From the NCBI GenBank assembly GCA_964019415.1, contig OZ025889.1, positions 5,890,160 through 5,954,159 of the forward strand: a DNA stretch of 64,000 bases, in the 5' to 3' direction. The translations under genes and the position numbers were made by a program. Numbering within the stretch: position 1 is the stretch's first letter; every line of letters starts with the position of its first letter. The stretch is from Ianthella basta. Lineage: Eukaryota > Porifera > Demospongiae > Verongiida > Ianthellidae. This document shows positions 28,001 through 38,600 of this stretch, piece after piece. The notes below the pieces were generated by a model. The model was not told the DNA's origin. It did not search any database and saw only the letters and a program-made list of their open reading frames with translations.

Positions 28001-31000
28001 TTACAACAAAACACTTGTAAACAGGGTGGTCATGAGGACTACAGACAGGTAAGCTAAGGTAAGGTCACATGCATGTCACAGTACGCTACAGGTTTTTGTT
28101 TTTGTTTATGGAGAATTCTCCAAATTCAATACTTTGCCAATATTTCCTGTATAATGTCAAAATATTTTCCCCATGAATATGTTCCATTATATGTACATAC
28201 ATGGTGTGTTGTGTAAGCACAGCTAGTGTCTTTACACTGCCCAATTGATCTGTCTACAGATTGCACAGCTGTTGTGCTGGTTGAATCATTACCAGGGTGT
28301 GATGTTGAAATGTATGATGGTCATTACCTAAGGAAAATGATGAAGAAAGCTCTTAAGAATCAAAAGCTAGATCCATGTATATTGATTAAGACTCTTTATG
28401 CCAACACTTACGTTCATGTAGCACGCATTCTAGAGCGCAATGAGCAACACTGCAAAAGCATGGTGACAGCTGCACAGACAGCGATTGATTTGGAGATTGC
28501 TGAGGCAGATTTTAAAACTTTGCCTATTACACTTTCAGTGGCAGAACTGCTAGAAAAGTTGAATTTCTCAAAAAGGTGGGACAACACGGACCTTCTGGAA
28601 AGAGTGGTATCCAGCCTACCGGTAGGGGCAGGAAAACTGGCCATGAGCCTTCTAGAACGGTATAATACTTATTTAGATGTGTATGATGAAGCAGTCAGTT
28701 TGATAGACTCCCTCGAATGGGAGCCGGCTGCACCGGAGGAGACCAAGGCGCTGTTACCAGTTGAGGTCACCCTGGCAAAGGATTTGACTGAGTTTAATCG
28801 CAAGGATTGTAAGGAAATGTTGGCCCTACTTCTATGCATGGTGTTGAAGATACCTCGGAGCAAAATCACGGTTATTGATGCCCGATCTGGTGACAGTACC
28901 ACAGTAGTCTGCTTGATAGATGAGATCTTTATGCTGAACATAATTCAGTGTCCAGTCAAAGCGAACGTGCTGTGGGCCTTTCAGGAGCTTAGTGTTACCA
29001 GAATGCGAATAGGCATGTTTGAGGTTAATGTGTCCCAGTTGCAGCACTTCAAGGATGCTCTCCGAAGTGGACTGACTGGTGACATGGACTTTGTGGCTGC
29101 AACAAAGGTGAGTGGTACTTGTGAGCTAATAGTTCTCATGTTTGCTGCATTGTGTTTCACTGTACAGGACATTAATGTGCAGAGTTGCTCTGCTGCTACT
29201 ATTAACTTTCCTGATCATGATTCTGCATGACACTGAGCACCTTGACACTTCCATGCACTGTTATCCATTACGATATGCATCTGACAGTATGCAACTTGAC
29301 ATGTAAACTGTTGTGTCCCTTTTGGTATAGTAAGTGAGAGCGTACGTATGTTAATTTATGTTCGTGCTTGCTTTTTGTCACACATAGGCCCTCCCTTACC
29401 AGGTGTATGCATTAATTGACCTCGAGAGAACAGTGAGTATATGCATGCATATACAGTATATATGAATGTGTGCCCATTGGTGTTTGCAGTTGTAATTCAG
29501 TGGAACCCTGCTTTATGGACACCCCTACAAGCTAGTCTCGCGTAGCCAGACCGCCATTTTGGTCACGTGCAGACTCCACCCTCCCAAAAAGACGGCAGGC
29601 ACCACATCAGAGGCATTCACACAGTGCTGCAGAGTAAAGACTTGAAAACTCTGCCACATACAGTATACACAAACCATCACACAACGACAGTAACAATTGC
29701 AACCATAATTGTTAAACTAATGTCAAAGGGACACAAAGAGTGCACTGTCTCATTGTGTCCAGTGTGCATGTGGTCGCTTTGACATTAGTTTAACAATAAA
29801 TATTATGGTTGCAATTGTTACTGTCGTTGTGTGATGGTTTGTGTATACTGTATGTGGCAGAGTTTTTAAGTCTTTACTCTGCAGCACTGCGTGAGTGCCT
29901 CTGATGTGGTGCCTGTAGATTCCTCTGCCCAGGTCCTGCTCATGTTGCTGCGCGAAACTACAGAGAGAAAGAGTGGAGTACTGAGTGCTCTCCTTCTATA
30001 CGTGTTTGTGTGCTTAATTGAATTACTGCATTCCTTTGAGTCAGGTGTGGCCCTAACACCTCCGTGGCTGCAACAACAACCGTGAGGTGACAAGCTGACC
30101 TCTTCGCCGTATACGGGCTTATTAATTAGCGACGGTCCGACTTTTCGCTAGTCTGGCTTGCTAGACCGTCCCACGTAAACGCCTACAGGCGCGGAAGGGA
30201 AGGGACGGTCTAGCAAGCCAGACTAACTTTTCGCTGACTTCCTGCACTAAACCGAAGGTCTAATGTCCCCAGACCGTCTTTTTGGGAGGGTGGAGTCTGC
30301 GCGTGACCAAAATGGCGGTCTGGCTACGCGAGACTACCTACAAGCGGACACTTTTAATTGATGATTTATCCGTCCTATTCTACTATACGTAATGGCTGCT
30401 AATCTACTAGCTTCCCCTGAAATGAGGGCACCCTATAATCAAGAAACTTTCTTGTTCCAAAGGGTGACCGCATTATAGTGGTCACACTGTACTGGGATAT
30501 TGTGTACTTGTGTACACCATTGTTATCTTGATAGAGGAATTCAGTTTACCACGGTTTGGTTAGTTCAATATGGATAGTTGTGTTTATGTGCAGTCAATGG
30601 TATACAGCACAAATATGTACAGACTGTACTTCACTATGCCAAAGGCGGGCTTCCTGCTACAGGTGAGTTATATTCCAGCGAGTTGGGCCCACCCAGTTTT
30701 CAAGGATCTACGTCGTTAGCATTGGAGGGTAGCTGCTATAACAATGTTGAAATATTCAATTGTCGAAGTGAGTAAATTCATCCATTAGCCAAAGTCCGAG
30801 GGAATGATAATTAAAAATGGCCATTGGTGGCAAAGGAAAACTGGAAATCAAATGGTATCTCCTGAGTACAGTAAGATGCGGCAATTTCAACCCATTGCAA
30901 TTGTGGCAGTTAGTTCAGTGACTGATTACGGCTGGTCAGTGATGCCATTTTCTGCCCTGGTCTCCATCAAAATCCCTCCATTCCGCAGGGGGTTGAGAAG

Positions 31001-34000
31001 CATAGTTACCCAAGAGTAGAGACAAAATGGTTGTGTCAGGAAAATATATTTCAAGTGGCAGCTCCACTGCACTGACATCTTTACATTTCTTGTAAGATGG
31101 CTTCCTGCTGCTGGCCATTTCTCAGATACAGATTCCAAAGTTACCTCAGTTGTCTGAGCAACACACTGTTGATAGCCAACACTGGTGCGCAGTGTGATGA
31201 GACATTACTATAGACACGCCGCCTGGACTCGTTAACATCACACTGGGTAAATTTGTCCAGACTTGGTGCCATGTTTAATATGGTGACCATCTGTGGTACT
31301 CATATTTACAGTCTTGCTGCACGTTTCGTGCTGCTCTTCGAGATGTGTAGCAACCACAAATTCAGGTTACTGCAAACTTTATGATTGTTTTATTTACGCT
31401 GCATAATATTTTAATGTACTCACCAACACGGCTATTTGCATTGCAATGTATGCGCTAGTTACCGTATTCGCTGTAAAAATTCGTCACCCTTTCTGCAGCA
31501 AACATTTCATCATTTGGAGCCATTAGAGCTGGAATGGACAAGACTGTCGAAGGTGGCAAATAGTTAGAGTTTTCGGACGAAACATTGGAGCAAAGGCAAA
31601 TCATTAGAGCGCGCTTCCATACAAAGGAAAACCGGAAATCAAAGGGTATCTCCTGAGTACAGTAAGACGCGGCAATTTTAAACCGTTCCTCATTGAAATG
31701 GCCGCTTTTGACCATGCGAAGAGCAGTTCTGGTCACAACTACAGTTCATGATCACCGAAGTCCATTGTGGCACCTACTGAATGAAAACTAGTGTCGAACA
31801 TGGCGTTCAAAGCACTTACAGAAATTCATCAGGATTAGAATACATTTTAACGGATGTTTTTTTCCTGACGAAAATTTGAATGATGAATTTTTAGAGCGGT
31901 TATGGTAATATATAAAATCACAGTCATGTGATTTGATGTCATCATGTCATGTGCATTGTCTATAATGTTTTGCAGGAGCAACTACTGGTTCGAACTATTC
32001 ATCACAAAATTATGCAACCCTGGACAGAAGAAGGCAAGCTAGTGCAATGTTTATTTGGCATGTTGTCTACATGAGATAAACTGCATCAGTGTTCACATTT
32101 CATCTTCCTTCCCACATAGAGGAGCCTGTGCCCAGCACTACAGATGATGAAGGAATGGAGCCTACTCCACAAGTAGTCAGTCATGCATGTGCTCTTACTG
32201 TTGTGCCCACTTCACATGCCATGAGTTGCTAGTGAGCTTTATGCTCTACTGCATGTACCTGACTCTAAACTAATGCTTTGATCATCAAGCTGCATTGCAT
32301 TTTAAATCTGCTGAATTTCACATTGAAGTAAATCACAGGAGATTATTATTGTACATATGCATCATAGGCACACTCAAGTTGCAGTAACGTAAACTATGTA
32401 CACCTGTTTTGTGCCACTAGTCTTGTGTACATTCGGGTTTGGTAAGCACCGTAACCAGACATCTTTCTGTTTTTCACCTTTACACACAGCCCAACAGTGC
32501 CATTGCCTCCTGTGAGACTGAAGAAGTGCCATGTGAAGAAGGACTGTCTGTAGTCCCTAAACTGGAAGAAAAAGTGAAGGACTTGGAGCGGAAGACTGCA
32601 AACCTTTTCATGGATAATGTGTCTCTTACCACTAAGCTTAAAGCTAGTCGGGAGACAGAAGCAAGTCAGGTAGAAGAGATCAGGGACCTTAAAGAACAAC
32701 TGACCCGAGCATTAGAACAGGTATGCATACTTATCTGTGCACTCACACATGCAACTGCACTAGTGCTAATTTGATAGAGGCTCATAGCTGTGTTCGTCAT
32801 TCAATCATGTGGAATGGTGAGCAATACTTCAATAACACAAGGTAGGAGCAGAACGTTTCGACCCGGGGGTCTTTGTCAACTGCTTACAGTGTAAGAGATG
32901 TAGTAAGTAACTGGTTTATATACGTACAAACACGAATGACAGCAGGTGTTGATGATTGAACAAAAGGTGATGGGAAATTAATCGAATAAACATGAGGTAC
33001 TGCAAAGGTATTGTATAAAAAACAGTGATTGAATAATCAAGGGGGGGGTGTGTGTGAAAACATCTTAAGTGACAATGTCATGAGGTGGGTGTGGCAATGA
33101 GGATATGTTTAGTGGAATAGGGTTCAAAACACTGGGAAGTAGAAGGTCACTGTCCAAGTTCATTGGCTTGAGACTATTCTTGAACGGAATGGCTTCTGTA
33201 CTTCTTCTCTCCCAGTACCCTGGTACTGTCTTCACCACCTTTGCATTAGCCCAGTCTATACTGTGGTTGGTGTTAGCCATGTGCACTGCAATTCCTGTGT
33301 TCTGCTAGCCTAACTTTGAGGGTCCTTTTTGATTCACCTGTGTAAAGTTGATGACGGTCTTTGCAAAGGACCTGATACACTACTGCCTTCTTACTCTCCT
33401 GCAGTACATGTTTTTTACCCTCACAAGTGCCCGTTTCAGGGTGCGTGCAGGTGTGAAGACAGTACGGATGTTCAGTGGGGGACAGATTCTTTTTTATTTT
33501 CACTCACTCCATTGACATATGGGGTGCAGAGGGTCTTCTGTGGTGGCTGAAGCTAGTGGGCACGTTACCTCGGATGGTGATGACAGGGTTTTCTTCACAA
33601 GCCTGGCAGGAAAGCCATTCGCCAAGAATATATCATCCAGATGATGCAGTTCTTGGTCCTTGGATTCTGGGTCACAGATGTTGTGTGCCCGATCCTTCAT
33701 GCACCTCAGTACTCTTGTGATAGTCTTTGGGTGGTGATGGGAGCAACTTACAACTACTGTAGATTGATCCTATCCTATGATTTGCTAGGGGGCTCGCTTT
33801 GCTCACAAATATAGTGGAAATCTGGAATCTACAAAGTTTCCTGCGAAAATATTGTGCATATGTGCTGTGCAGTAGGCATGTATTGCAACCTGCACTGTGT
33901 GGTGGTGCATGTTGTTACATGTATGATGACATGATATAATACATTACCTTTGAGGTATGTATTGGAAATTGGACCATGCTGATTTTGCTGTTCCTTAGAT

Positions 34001-35064
34001 CTTAGATGCTACACAACAAGAGCGCACAGGAGAAGTGCTAAGGGAGCTGGAAGTGACACAACAAAAGCTCAAAGGGGCACAGCAGGAGCTCGCAGTAGCA
34101 CAAGACGAACTTGAAGTGGCCAACTCTACAGTGCAGCTGGTGACTGACCATCTATCAGAAAAGGAGAAGTACAATGAAGCACATGATCAGGAAGTAAGCA
34201 CCATGTGTTTGATCAGGCTTATGTACGTCATACCACTGCTTACCCCTCTCCCCTCCACCCCCCATGTACCTCCAAAGAAATTATTCTTATGTGACGTGTA
34301 TGTGAGAATATTCATTGCATAGCAACATATTTTGACAAACTACCATGTATGTATAGTATGTAGTAAGCAGTACAATTTGATTTCAAACCACACGGTGTGT
34401 GAAGAATTGTCCAGTGGCTTTTCCATTGTTATATACAGTTTTACACTGGTGGTGCTGACAGGGTCTTCTTTACAAGTCTGGCAGGAAAGCCATTTGCCAA
34501 GAGTATATCCAGATAATGCAATTCTTGGTCCTTGGATTCTGGGTCACAGATGTTGTGTGCCCGATTCTTCATGCACCTCAATACTCTTGTGATAGTCTTT
34601 GGGTGGTGGTATGAGCAAGTTAACCCCTGTAGATTCATCCTATCCTATGATTTGCTAGGGGGCTCACTTTGGTCACAAATATAGTGGAAATCTGGAATCT
34701 ACAAAGTTTCCTGTGGAAATTTTGTGCATATGTGCTGTGCAGTAGGCATGTATTGCAACTTGCACTGTGTGGTGGTGCATGTTGTTACATGTATGATGAC
34801 ATGATATAATACATTACCTTTTGAGGTATGTATTGGAAATTGGACCATGCTGATTTTGCTGTTCCTTAGATCTTAGATGCTACACAACAAGAGCGCACAG
34901 GAGAAGTGCTAAGGGAGCTGGAAATGACACAACAAAAGCTCAAAGGGGCACAAGAGGAGCTCACAGTAGCACAAGACGAACTTGAAGTGGCCAACTCTAC
35001 AGTGCAGCTGGTGACTGACCATCTATCAGAAAAGGAGAAGTACAATGAAGCACATGATCAGGAA
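22041..35064 (+). CDS. Death-domain and coiled-coil protein, at least ten exons
   Basis: Exons 22041-22125, 22924-23253, 28260-29107, 29388-29432, 30594-30662, 31976-32033, 32120-32172, 32490-32720, 33999-34193 and 34870-35064 join in one frame, 703 codons before any terminal exon. Residues 1-29: short Ser/Gly-rich leader. About 30-138: death-like fold with W, LG and L spacing ([30 protein letters not shown]). About 139-421: one long exon, all-helical then alpha/beta, family not recognised. The rest is charged and predicted coiled coil, with the last two exons nearly identical. The intron after 32033 starts GC, not GT. A possible terminal exon is 35401-35562 (phase 0, TAA), after a weak acceptor. 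Death domains mediate homotypic adaptor contacts in apoptosis and innate signalling; its role here is inferred only from that fold. Confidence 0.75.
23485..23776 (-). repeat. 3' LTR of the gypsy element
   Basis: 292 bp with TG...CA ends extended to the inverted hexamer TGTAGC/GCTACA. It is preceded on the minus strand by the polypurine tract at 23781-23790. Confidence 0.96.
23781..23790 (-). promoter_or_regulatory. Polypurine tract
   Basis: The minus strand reads TGGGGGGGAG, four bases before the 3' LTR: the expected plus-strand priming site. Confidence 0.75.
23827..26973 (-). CDS. Pol polyprotein (protease, reverse transcriptase, RNase H, integrase), about 1048 aa
   Basis: Open from just after a TAA; the first codon is GTG and there is no ATG at the head, so it is expected to be made as Gag-Pol by -1 frameshifting. 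Counting from 26973: protease [12 protein letters not shown] at about 42-53; RT with [15 protein letters not shown] (about 280-294) and YLDDILIAS (344-352); RNase H TDAS (about 497) and REL (about 538); integrase zinc finger H685, H689, C719, C722; integrase catalytic D751, D810, E846. No stops or missing catalytic residues were seen. The C-terminal part after the core is basic, and no chromodomain is evident. Confidence 0.95.
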   Translation of the reverse strand: MYFPLFVDGKHPGQVLMATSTSGQTPSRLFFVSDRTTGLKFLVDTGAEVSVLPPSRRVCTPSTPGPALQAANQSPIATFGTRTLVLNLGLRRPFNWTFIVAEVRHPILGADFLGHFNLMVDITGSRLVDNLTQLRINGITTHTTSPSPSVPRPPSSNPFSALLNEFPTLVHPPPPDQPVKHQVTHHITTEGPPVAARPRRLPPERLKVARSEFDQLLASGIIRPSASSWASPLHMVPKKTPGQWRPCGDYRALNHTTVPDHYPVPHIQDFSSSLRGSMIFSKIDLVKAYYHIPVEPSDIPKTAVVTPFGLFEFVRMPFGLRNAAQTFQRFMDQVLHGLPFSYAYLDDILIASKDAEEHHSHLRQVFTRLQDHGIQINPAKCVLGEPTLEFLGHLVDKDGIHPLKDKVQAVRGYPQPTTQRELRRFLGLINFYHRFIPGCARILHPLHALLSDKAPKNATLEWTRSATEAFNAIKEALSNASMLCHPQSDAPTCIITDASDVAVGAVLQQCIDSIWSPIAYFSRKLRPAETRYSTFDRELLAIYLAIKHFRHFVEGRPFHIITDHKPLIFAFSTKPRHQSPRQIRHLDFIGQFTSDICYIKGSANLAADALSRIEVDAVHTLPIPGIDFKAMAEAQRQGIPHHDSLQLQELPAPTTDATLQCDVSTGTPRPYVPQQFRRSVFDSLHNLSHPGIRATQRLIASRFVWPGMNADVRQWARSCLQCQRSKIHRHTTTPVSTFKTPDSRFDHVHIDLVGPLPPQRGYTYLLTCVDRFTRWAEALPLPNITADTVAHTFLLGWVARFGVPSTITTDRGSQFESDLFRQLTRWLGSHRIRTTAYHPSANGLVERFHRQLKAALMAHSPTFNWLDALPVVLLGIHTAFKEDITCTSADLVYGTTLRLPGSFFSPSVDTTTMDPTSYVSRLKAIMSKLRPMPSQPHSHRSSFISPELQSTSHVFVRRDAVRKALQPPYDGPFPVLERSAKFFTLDIKGQTQTVSLDRLKPAHIDNTFPCTPAQTAPVQPDSVATEPAQQVRTTRSGRRVHWPDRLTY
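26925..27755 (-). CDS. Gag protein of the gypsy element, 276 aa
   Basis: Starts at ATG 27755. The helical capsid-like region has [11 protein letters not shown] near residue 33 and LFLQRLP near 145, followed by a proline linker, an arginine/serine-rich segment and a knuckle with spacing C-x2-H-x9-C-x3-C near the end ([18 protein letters not shown]). That CHCC form, instead of CCHC, is described for CsRn1-type elements. It overlaps the pol frame by 49 nt. Inside the overlap, GGGAAAC at 26943-26949 is in the right register for a -1 ribosomal shift. Confidence 0.9.
   Translation of the reverse strand: MSEDAPEHSPPVSPPATVSAVALKIPPFWPADPRLWFAQVEAQFTTRSITSQKTRFDHVIASLSPEFATEVRDLILNPPEATPYDTLKAQLIQRTAASAQRRLQLLFHSEQLGDRKPTQLLRRMQQLMGDSAPANPSDNSLLRELFLQRLPSNVRMVLAPTGENLSIDNLAAMADKIMEVAVPTVSSVATPPPPPNPEVAQLREEVAELRRLINSLQVSQPPTAQRSRSRSRSRHNSPSRDNSPAAGLCWYHQRFGERATKCTSPCSWTGNTQAKC
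26943..26949 (-). promoter_or_regulatory. Slippery heptamer GGGAAAC for -1 frameshifting
   Basis: In the Gag frame the codons are ACG GGA AAC, so the heptamer fits X XXY YYZ. A one-base backward slip gives GGG AAA, which continues into the Pol frame. The Gag stop TAA follows 18 nt downstream. A downstream stimulatory structure was not assessed. Confidence 0.7.
27781..27797 (-). promoter_or_regulatory. Primer-binding site, tRNA-Trp-like
   Basis: One base inside the 5' LTR the minus strand reads TGGTGACCCGAACGTCA. It resembles the complement of a eukaryotic tRNA-Trp 3' end (TGGTGACCCCGACGTGA) with a few mismatches. Confidence 0.7.
27799..28090 (-). repeat. 5' LTR of the gypsy element
   Basis: 292 bp, same sequence as 23485-23776. 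In the element's orientation this is the upstream copy and should hold the promoter. Confidence 0.96.
29532..30336. mobile_element. hAT-type non-autonomous element (MITE) with perfect 8-bp target duplication
   Basis: Inverted ends start CTAGTCTCGCGTAGCCAGAC and pair with the reverse complement at 30271-30336, over 60 bp with few mismatches. CCTACAAG flanks both sides (29524-29531 and 30337-30344). The centre (about 29600-29880) is itself a long palindrome. No transposase frame. The 8-bp duplication suggests the hAT superfamily. It lies in the intron 29433-30593 of the death-domain gene. Confidence 0.9.
30148..30225. mobile_element. 78-bp MITE nested in the larger MITE
   Basis: The ends CTAGTCTGGCTTGCTAGACC and their reverse complement bracket 78 bp. 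ACTTTTCG is duplicated on both sides (30140-30147 and 30226-30233). The ends resemble the host element's, so both probably used the same transposase. Confidence 0.9.
30663..31975 (+). other. Intron of the death-domain gene with a direct repeat
   Basis: A segment of about 65 bp at 30826-30892 recurs at 31622-31688 (shared core GTATCTCCTGAGTACAGTAA). No convincing exon; a phase-0 stretch at about 30680-30726 ([17 protein letters not shown]) could be a small extra exon, but I left it out. Confidence 0.5.
32840..33700 (-). pseudogene. Penelope-like element remnant with GIY-YIG endonuclease fragment
   Basis: The minus strand encodes [20 protein letters not shown] followed by [10 protein letters not shown] (33503-33273) and, after a frame change near 33280, [18 protein letters not shown] and RRSTEAIPF (to 33065). 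Upstream, [20 protein letters not shown] lies at 33500-33700. This order is typical of the endonuclease end of Penelope-like retroelements. The frame is broken and the RT is absent. At 32853-32880 a stem with GGTCGAAACG on the minus strand resembles the ends of such elements. Confidence 0.75.
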
Positions 35065-35313
35065 GTAAGCACCATGTGTTTGATCAGGCTTATGTACGTC
35101 ATACCACTGCTTACCCCTCTCCCCTCCACCCCCCATGTACCTCCAAAGAAATTATTCTTATGTGACGTCTATGTGAGAATATTCATTGCATAGCAACATA
35201 TTTTGACAAACTACCATGTATGTATAGTATGTAGTAAGCAGTACAATTTGATTTCAAACCACACGGTGTGTGAAGAATTGTCCAGTGGCTTTTCCATTGT
35301 TATATACAGTTTT
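33585..35313. repeat. 871-bp tandem duplication carrying a coiled-coil exon
   Basis: 33585-34455 and 34456-35313 are near-identical neighbours. Each holds a Penelope fragment (minus, [15 protein letters not shown]), an intron piece and one 195-nt coiled-coil exon (33999-34193, 34870-35064). The junction is near 34452-34457, and the copies differ by a few substitutions and small indels. Because the exon is phase 0 to phase 0, the duplication adds 65 residues without breaking the frame. Confidence 0.93.
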
Positions 35314-35654
35314 GTGGTTAATGTACATTAATTGACTTGCATGTACAGTACATGAGTATTTGTAGGAAGAGTGAATACTTCGCTTTATGTTTATGTGGAG
35401 CAAGTTGCTGGCTCTGAACATCTGTCGAACAGTGTGCAACTCCTCCAAACAGGATACATCAATGTCCCACACAAGCACTTCATGTTCCACAATTTATATG
35501 TCTCCCACAACTTTAGGAGGCATCATGTGGATGCATTTGATTTCTCAAAACAGTGCCTCTAACAATTTCCGTTAGAACTGCCAGTGGTGCAGTCTAACTG
35601 AACAAGATTCTTCAACTTAAACAGACTAGCTCATAGATCCTGTCACTGTCTGCC

Positions 35655-38600
35655 ATGTACAAGTTTATTGCGGCTGTAGATATTGGCACAGCCTACACTA
35701 AATTGGCCTGGATCTTAGCCAAACACCCCAAAGATGTTAACGTCTACGATCAGTGGCCTGTCGCTCGGGGCAAGTGTCAGGTGCCGACTGCTGTACTGTA
35801 CAAGCCAGCAAACAAGGAGAAAACTGAGTGGGAATTTGCCGCCTTCGGACAGGATGCCATACAGCAGCACATCCTGCAGGAGGAAAGCTGGCTCTTGTTC
35901 AGGAAGTTCAAAATGGAGTTACATCGACAAATGGTAGTAGTTACACAAGCAGTGTATTGCCGTGCGAATGCCATACACATAGCATGACCTAAACATACAG
36001 CACATCCTACTAGTGAGAGTGACGAGTAGAAGCATAGTAAGCTATGGTAGAAGTGTAGCTAACCCTAACCCAAACATAGCTTTTCCAACAGTCTAGATTT
36101 TGTGGCTACACTTCAGACAAATTATGTCTTCTTTCCCAGGCATTTGGGACTGCTATTACTGTGAAGAGCAGCTGTGTCCAAGATGGCACCAATATTGAAG
36201 TTACACTCAAAGCCTTGAGGATTTTTACTGATGTCCTGAACTACATTGTGCAAATCCTACTAACGCGACTAAGCAAATGCAAGGCACATGGAATCACCGT
36301 CATCAAGGAGGACGTCAAGTGGGTGCTAACAGTGCCAGCCATGTGGAGTGCATCAGCAAGAGATTTAATGAGACAAGCAGCTAGACAGGTATGTGTATAT
36401 AATGCTTGTGCTACATACTGTAATCATCTGTATAGTATAACAAGGCTTGAATAGGGCTCATATTGACACTGGAGCTCAATGTGATGTCAGATACAGTGGG
36501 TCTCTTCAAGATCTGGTATGTGGGCGGTAGGTTTGACAGAATAAACAGCATAGCCTGTGTTGACAGTTGGAGTTCCTACTGCAGCATGCAGAGTTGTCCA
36601 CAAGACGATACAACTTCTACTTCCTTCAATGGTGGAACTGGAGTGTGTGTGAATCAAATATGCCACTGGGTGTACCTTGGGATCCAGGCCAAATTGTAAT
36701 TATGGTGACTTCTCACAGTTGTCACATCTAGGAATATGTGTATGCACTGTGATCTTGATTAGCAGCAGACTTATTGATTATAAACGATATGGCTAGGGAT
36801 CAGGCCATAAAAGGCCACTCAAGAAGAAGCTAGAGCAAATATGCTTGGAGGGTAAAAGAAGCCTGCCGGGGTCTTTATCAGACATAATTATGTATAATAC
36901 TGATCAGTTGGTACGTAAGATAAACAAGTCAGTTGAAACTATGTCAGGTCTGATAAAAGACGCAACTCGGAAGAAATGTAGGCGAGGAAAAAAAATTGGC
37001 ACCAGCTGGCATCGTTCTCAGGGCAACCTATGCCATATCATTCCAGACTAGCCTATATAAGGTGAGGAAGGGTGAATTGTCATGGCCTAGTTGGTTGGCT
37101 TGGGCTGCTGAACCTCCATGGTAGAGTGTAAGTTGTCCCAGGTTCGATGCTGGCTGGTGCCAATTTCCCTACCTTGCCTACATTTCTTCTGAGTTGTGTC
37201 TTTCATTAGACTTGATATACTGGTTGGCTGTTAAGTTTTCCCTCTGTAAGTGCTGACCCTCTGTTAAGTGCACACTTCCTTACCGGTTGGTTAGGTACCT
37301 AGTGATTTCAGGGGTTCATCCTTTCTTTGAGGTGCATAAAAGGACTCCGTCATAGACTAACTAGTAACACAGAGCTTAAATAGAGAATCAATGCGCTACA
37401 CGGTGGCCACCTTTATTAGGCACATATTTCTACCTTGCCATAGTTGCAAATGCATATATCTGCTTAACTGATCAGTGTGGTATATATTACGTACAACTAA
37501 ATAATACACTAGTCCAAGGGCATTGTGGGGGTAAGTATAAATATGCAGATACACATGTACTGTACATGCTCACAACCCTCATGCTTTATCAGCAACTCGA
37601 CCCCCACACCTCGAGCCATAAATCACATATAAAGCCATGTCAGCACATAGCCATATCAAAGAGAAAAAAGGAGACTATGTCAATAGTGTTAGCTCATCTT
37701 TGTGAATATAACCTAGCTGCATAATATATATGAGTTAGAAAACTTGAGCCACAGAAATGCAACATTTTCATTGTTGACAGATAACATGAGGTGCAGTAAG
37801 CAGCTCTCGGCACTACTGCCACACTTTCAGTAATTGACTACAATTCTTTGAATTGTCAAACACAATGACTCTGCATTGTGTACTTCACTTCCTCAACCAC
37901 CCTGATGATGCTTGAAAACATTCTTCTCAGGTTTCTGTATAACGTATGGCCGGAAATTAATTTTGGTGGATTGCTGAAAGACCATAGAGTCATGCGTTTG
38001 GTAGAATTTACTTTGGCGATTGGGACAGGCCTTCAGCCATAACGATATTTATAGCAACATGGCTCATTCTGAAATGGGCAGAGCTAGGTAGCTCACAGTA
38101 GCTGTTTGACCAAAGCTGGAGTATGTTCGCTCCAATTTTAATGTCATGACAATATAATTATAATAAAATAATATGGCATTACAAAAACAGCACTGTCATT
38201 ACATTAGCACAGTCACATGCAGCATGCATTTAGCTACTCCCGAAAGGGATCCTGTTCACACTTCACCCAGCCGTCCCCAGTACTGCTGCCACATTTCCTC
38301 TCTGGATGGCTATGGATAGCTGCAGTAGAAGGTATTTCCTGCTTCTGGGTTCTCCAGTCGTCTGACAGAGATGTCCCCTGAGGCCATCCATGAGTTCCAC
38401 TGCTGCCTGGCAAGCACCACAGATGTCTCCACTGCAAATAGTATGAAATGGTGGCTCGATTCGAGGTGTGACTACTTTTTGCCTTCTTCTGATGTTCGGC
38501 CTGCTCAGTCACTACTCCAGCTTCTCTGGCCAAAGCGTAGACATGTGAGGATGCATACATACAGTACGTACCTAGACATGTGGCATCCCACACCAACACC

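Larger units (their letters stand above)
23485..28090 (-). mobile_element. Full-length Ty3/gypsy LTR retrotransposon, CsRn1-like, apparently intact
   Basis: Two LTRs of 292 bp (23485-23776 and 27799-28090) that I read as identical, each TGTAGC...GCTACA, flanked by GGTT at 23481-23484 and 28091-28094. Between them lie a primer-binding site, a gag frame, a pol frame (protease, RT, RNase H, integrase) and a polypurine tract, all on the minus strand and without internal stops. A CHCC Gag knuckle plus a tRNA-Trp-like primer site are traits I associate with the CsRn1 clade. It sits antisense in the death-domain gene's intron 23254-28259. Identical LTRs indicate a recent insertion. Confidence 0.95.
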
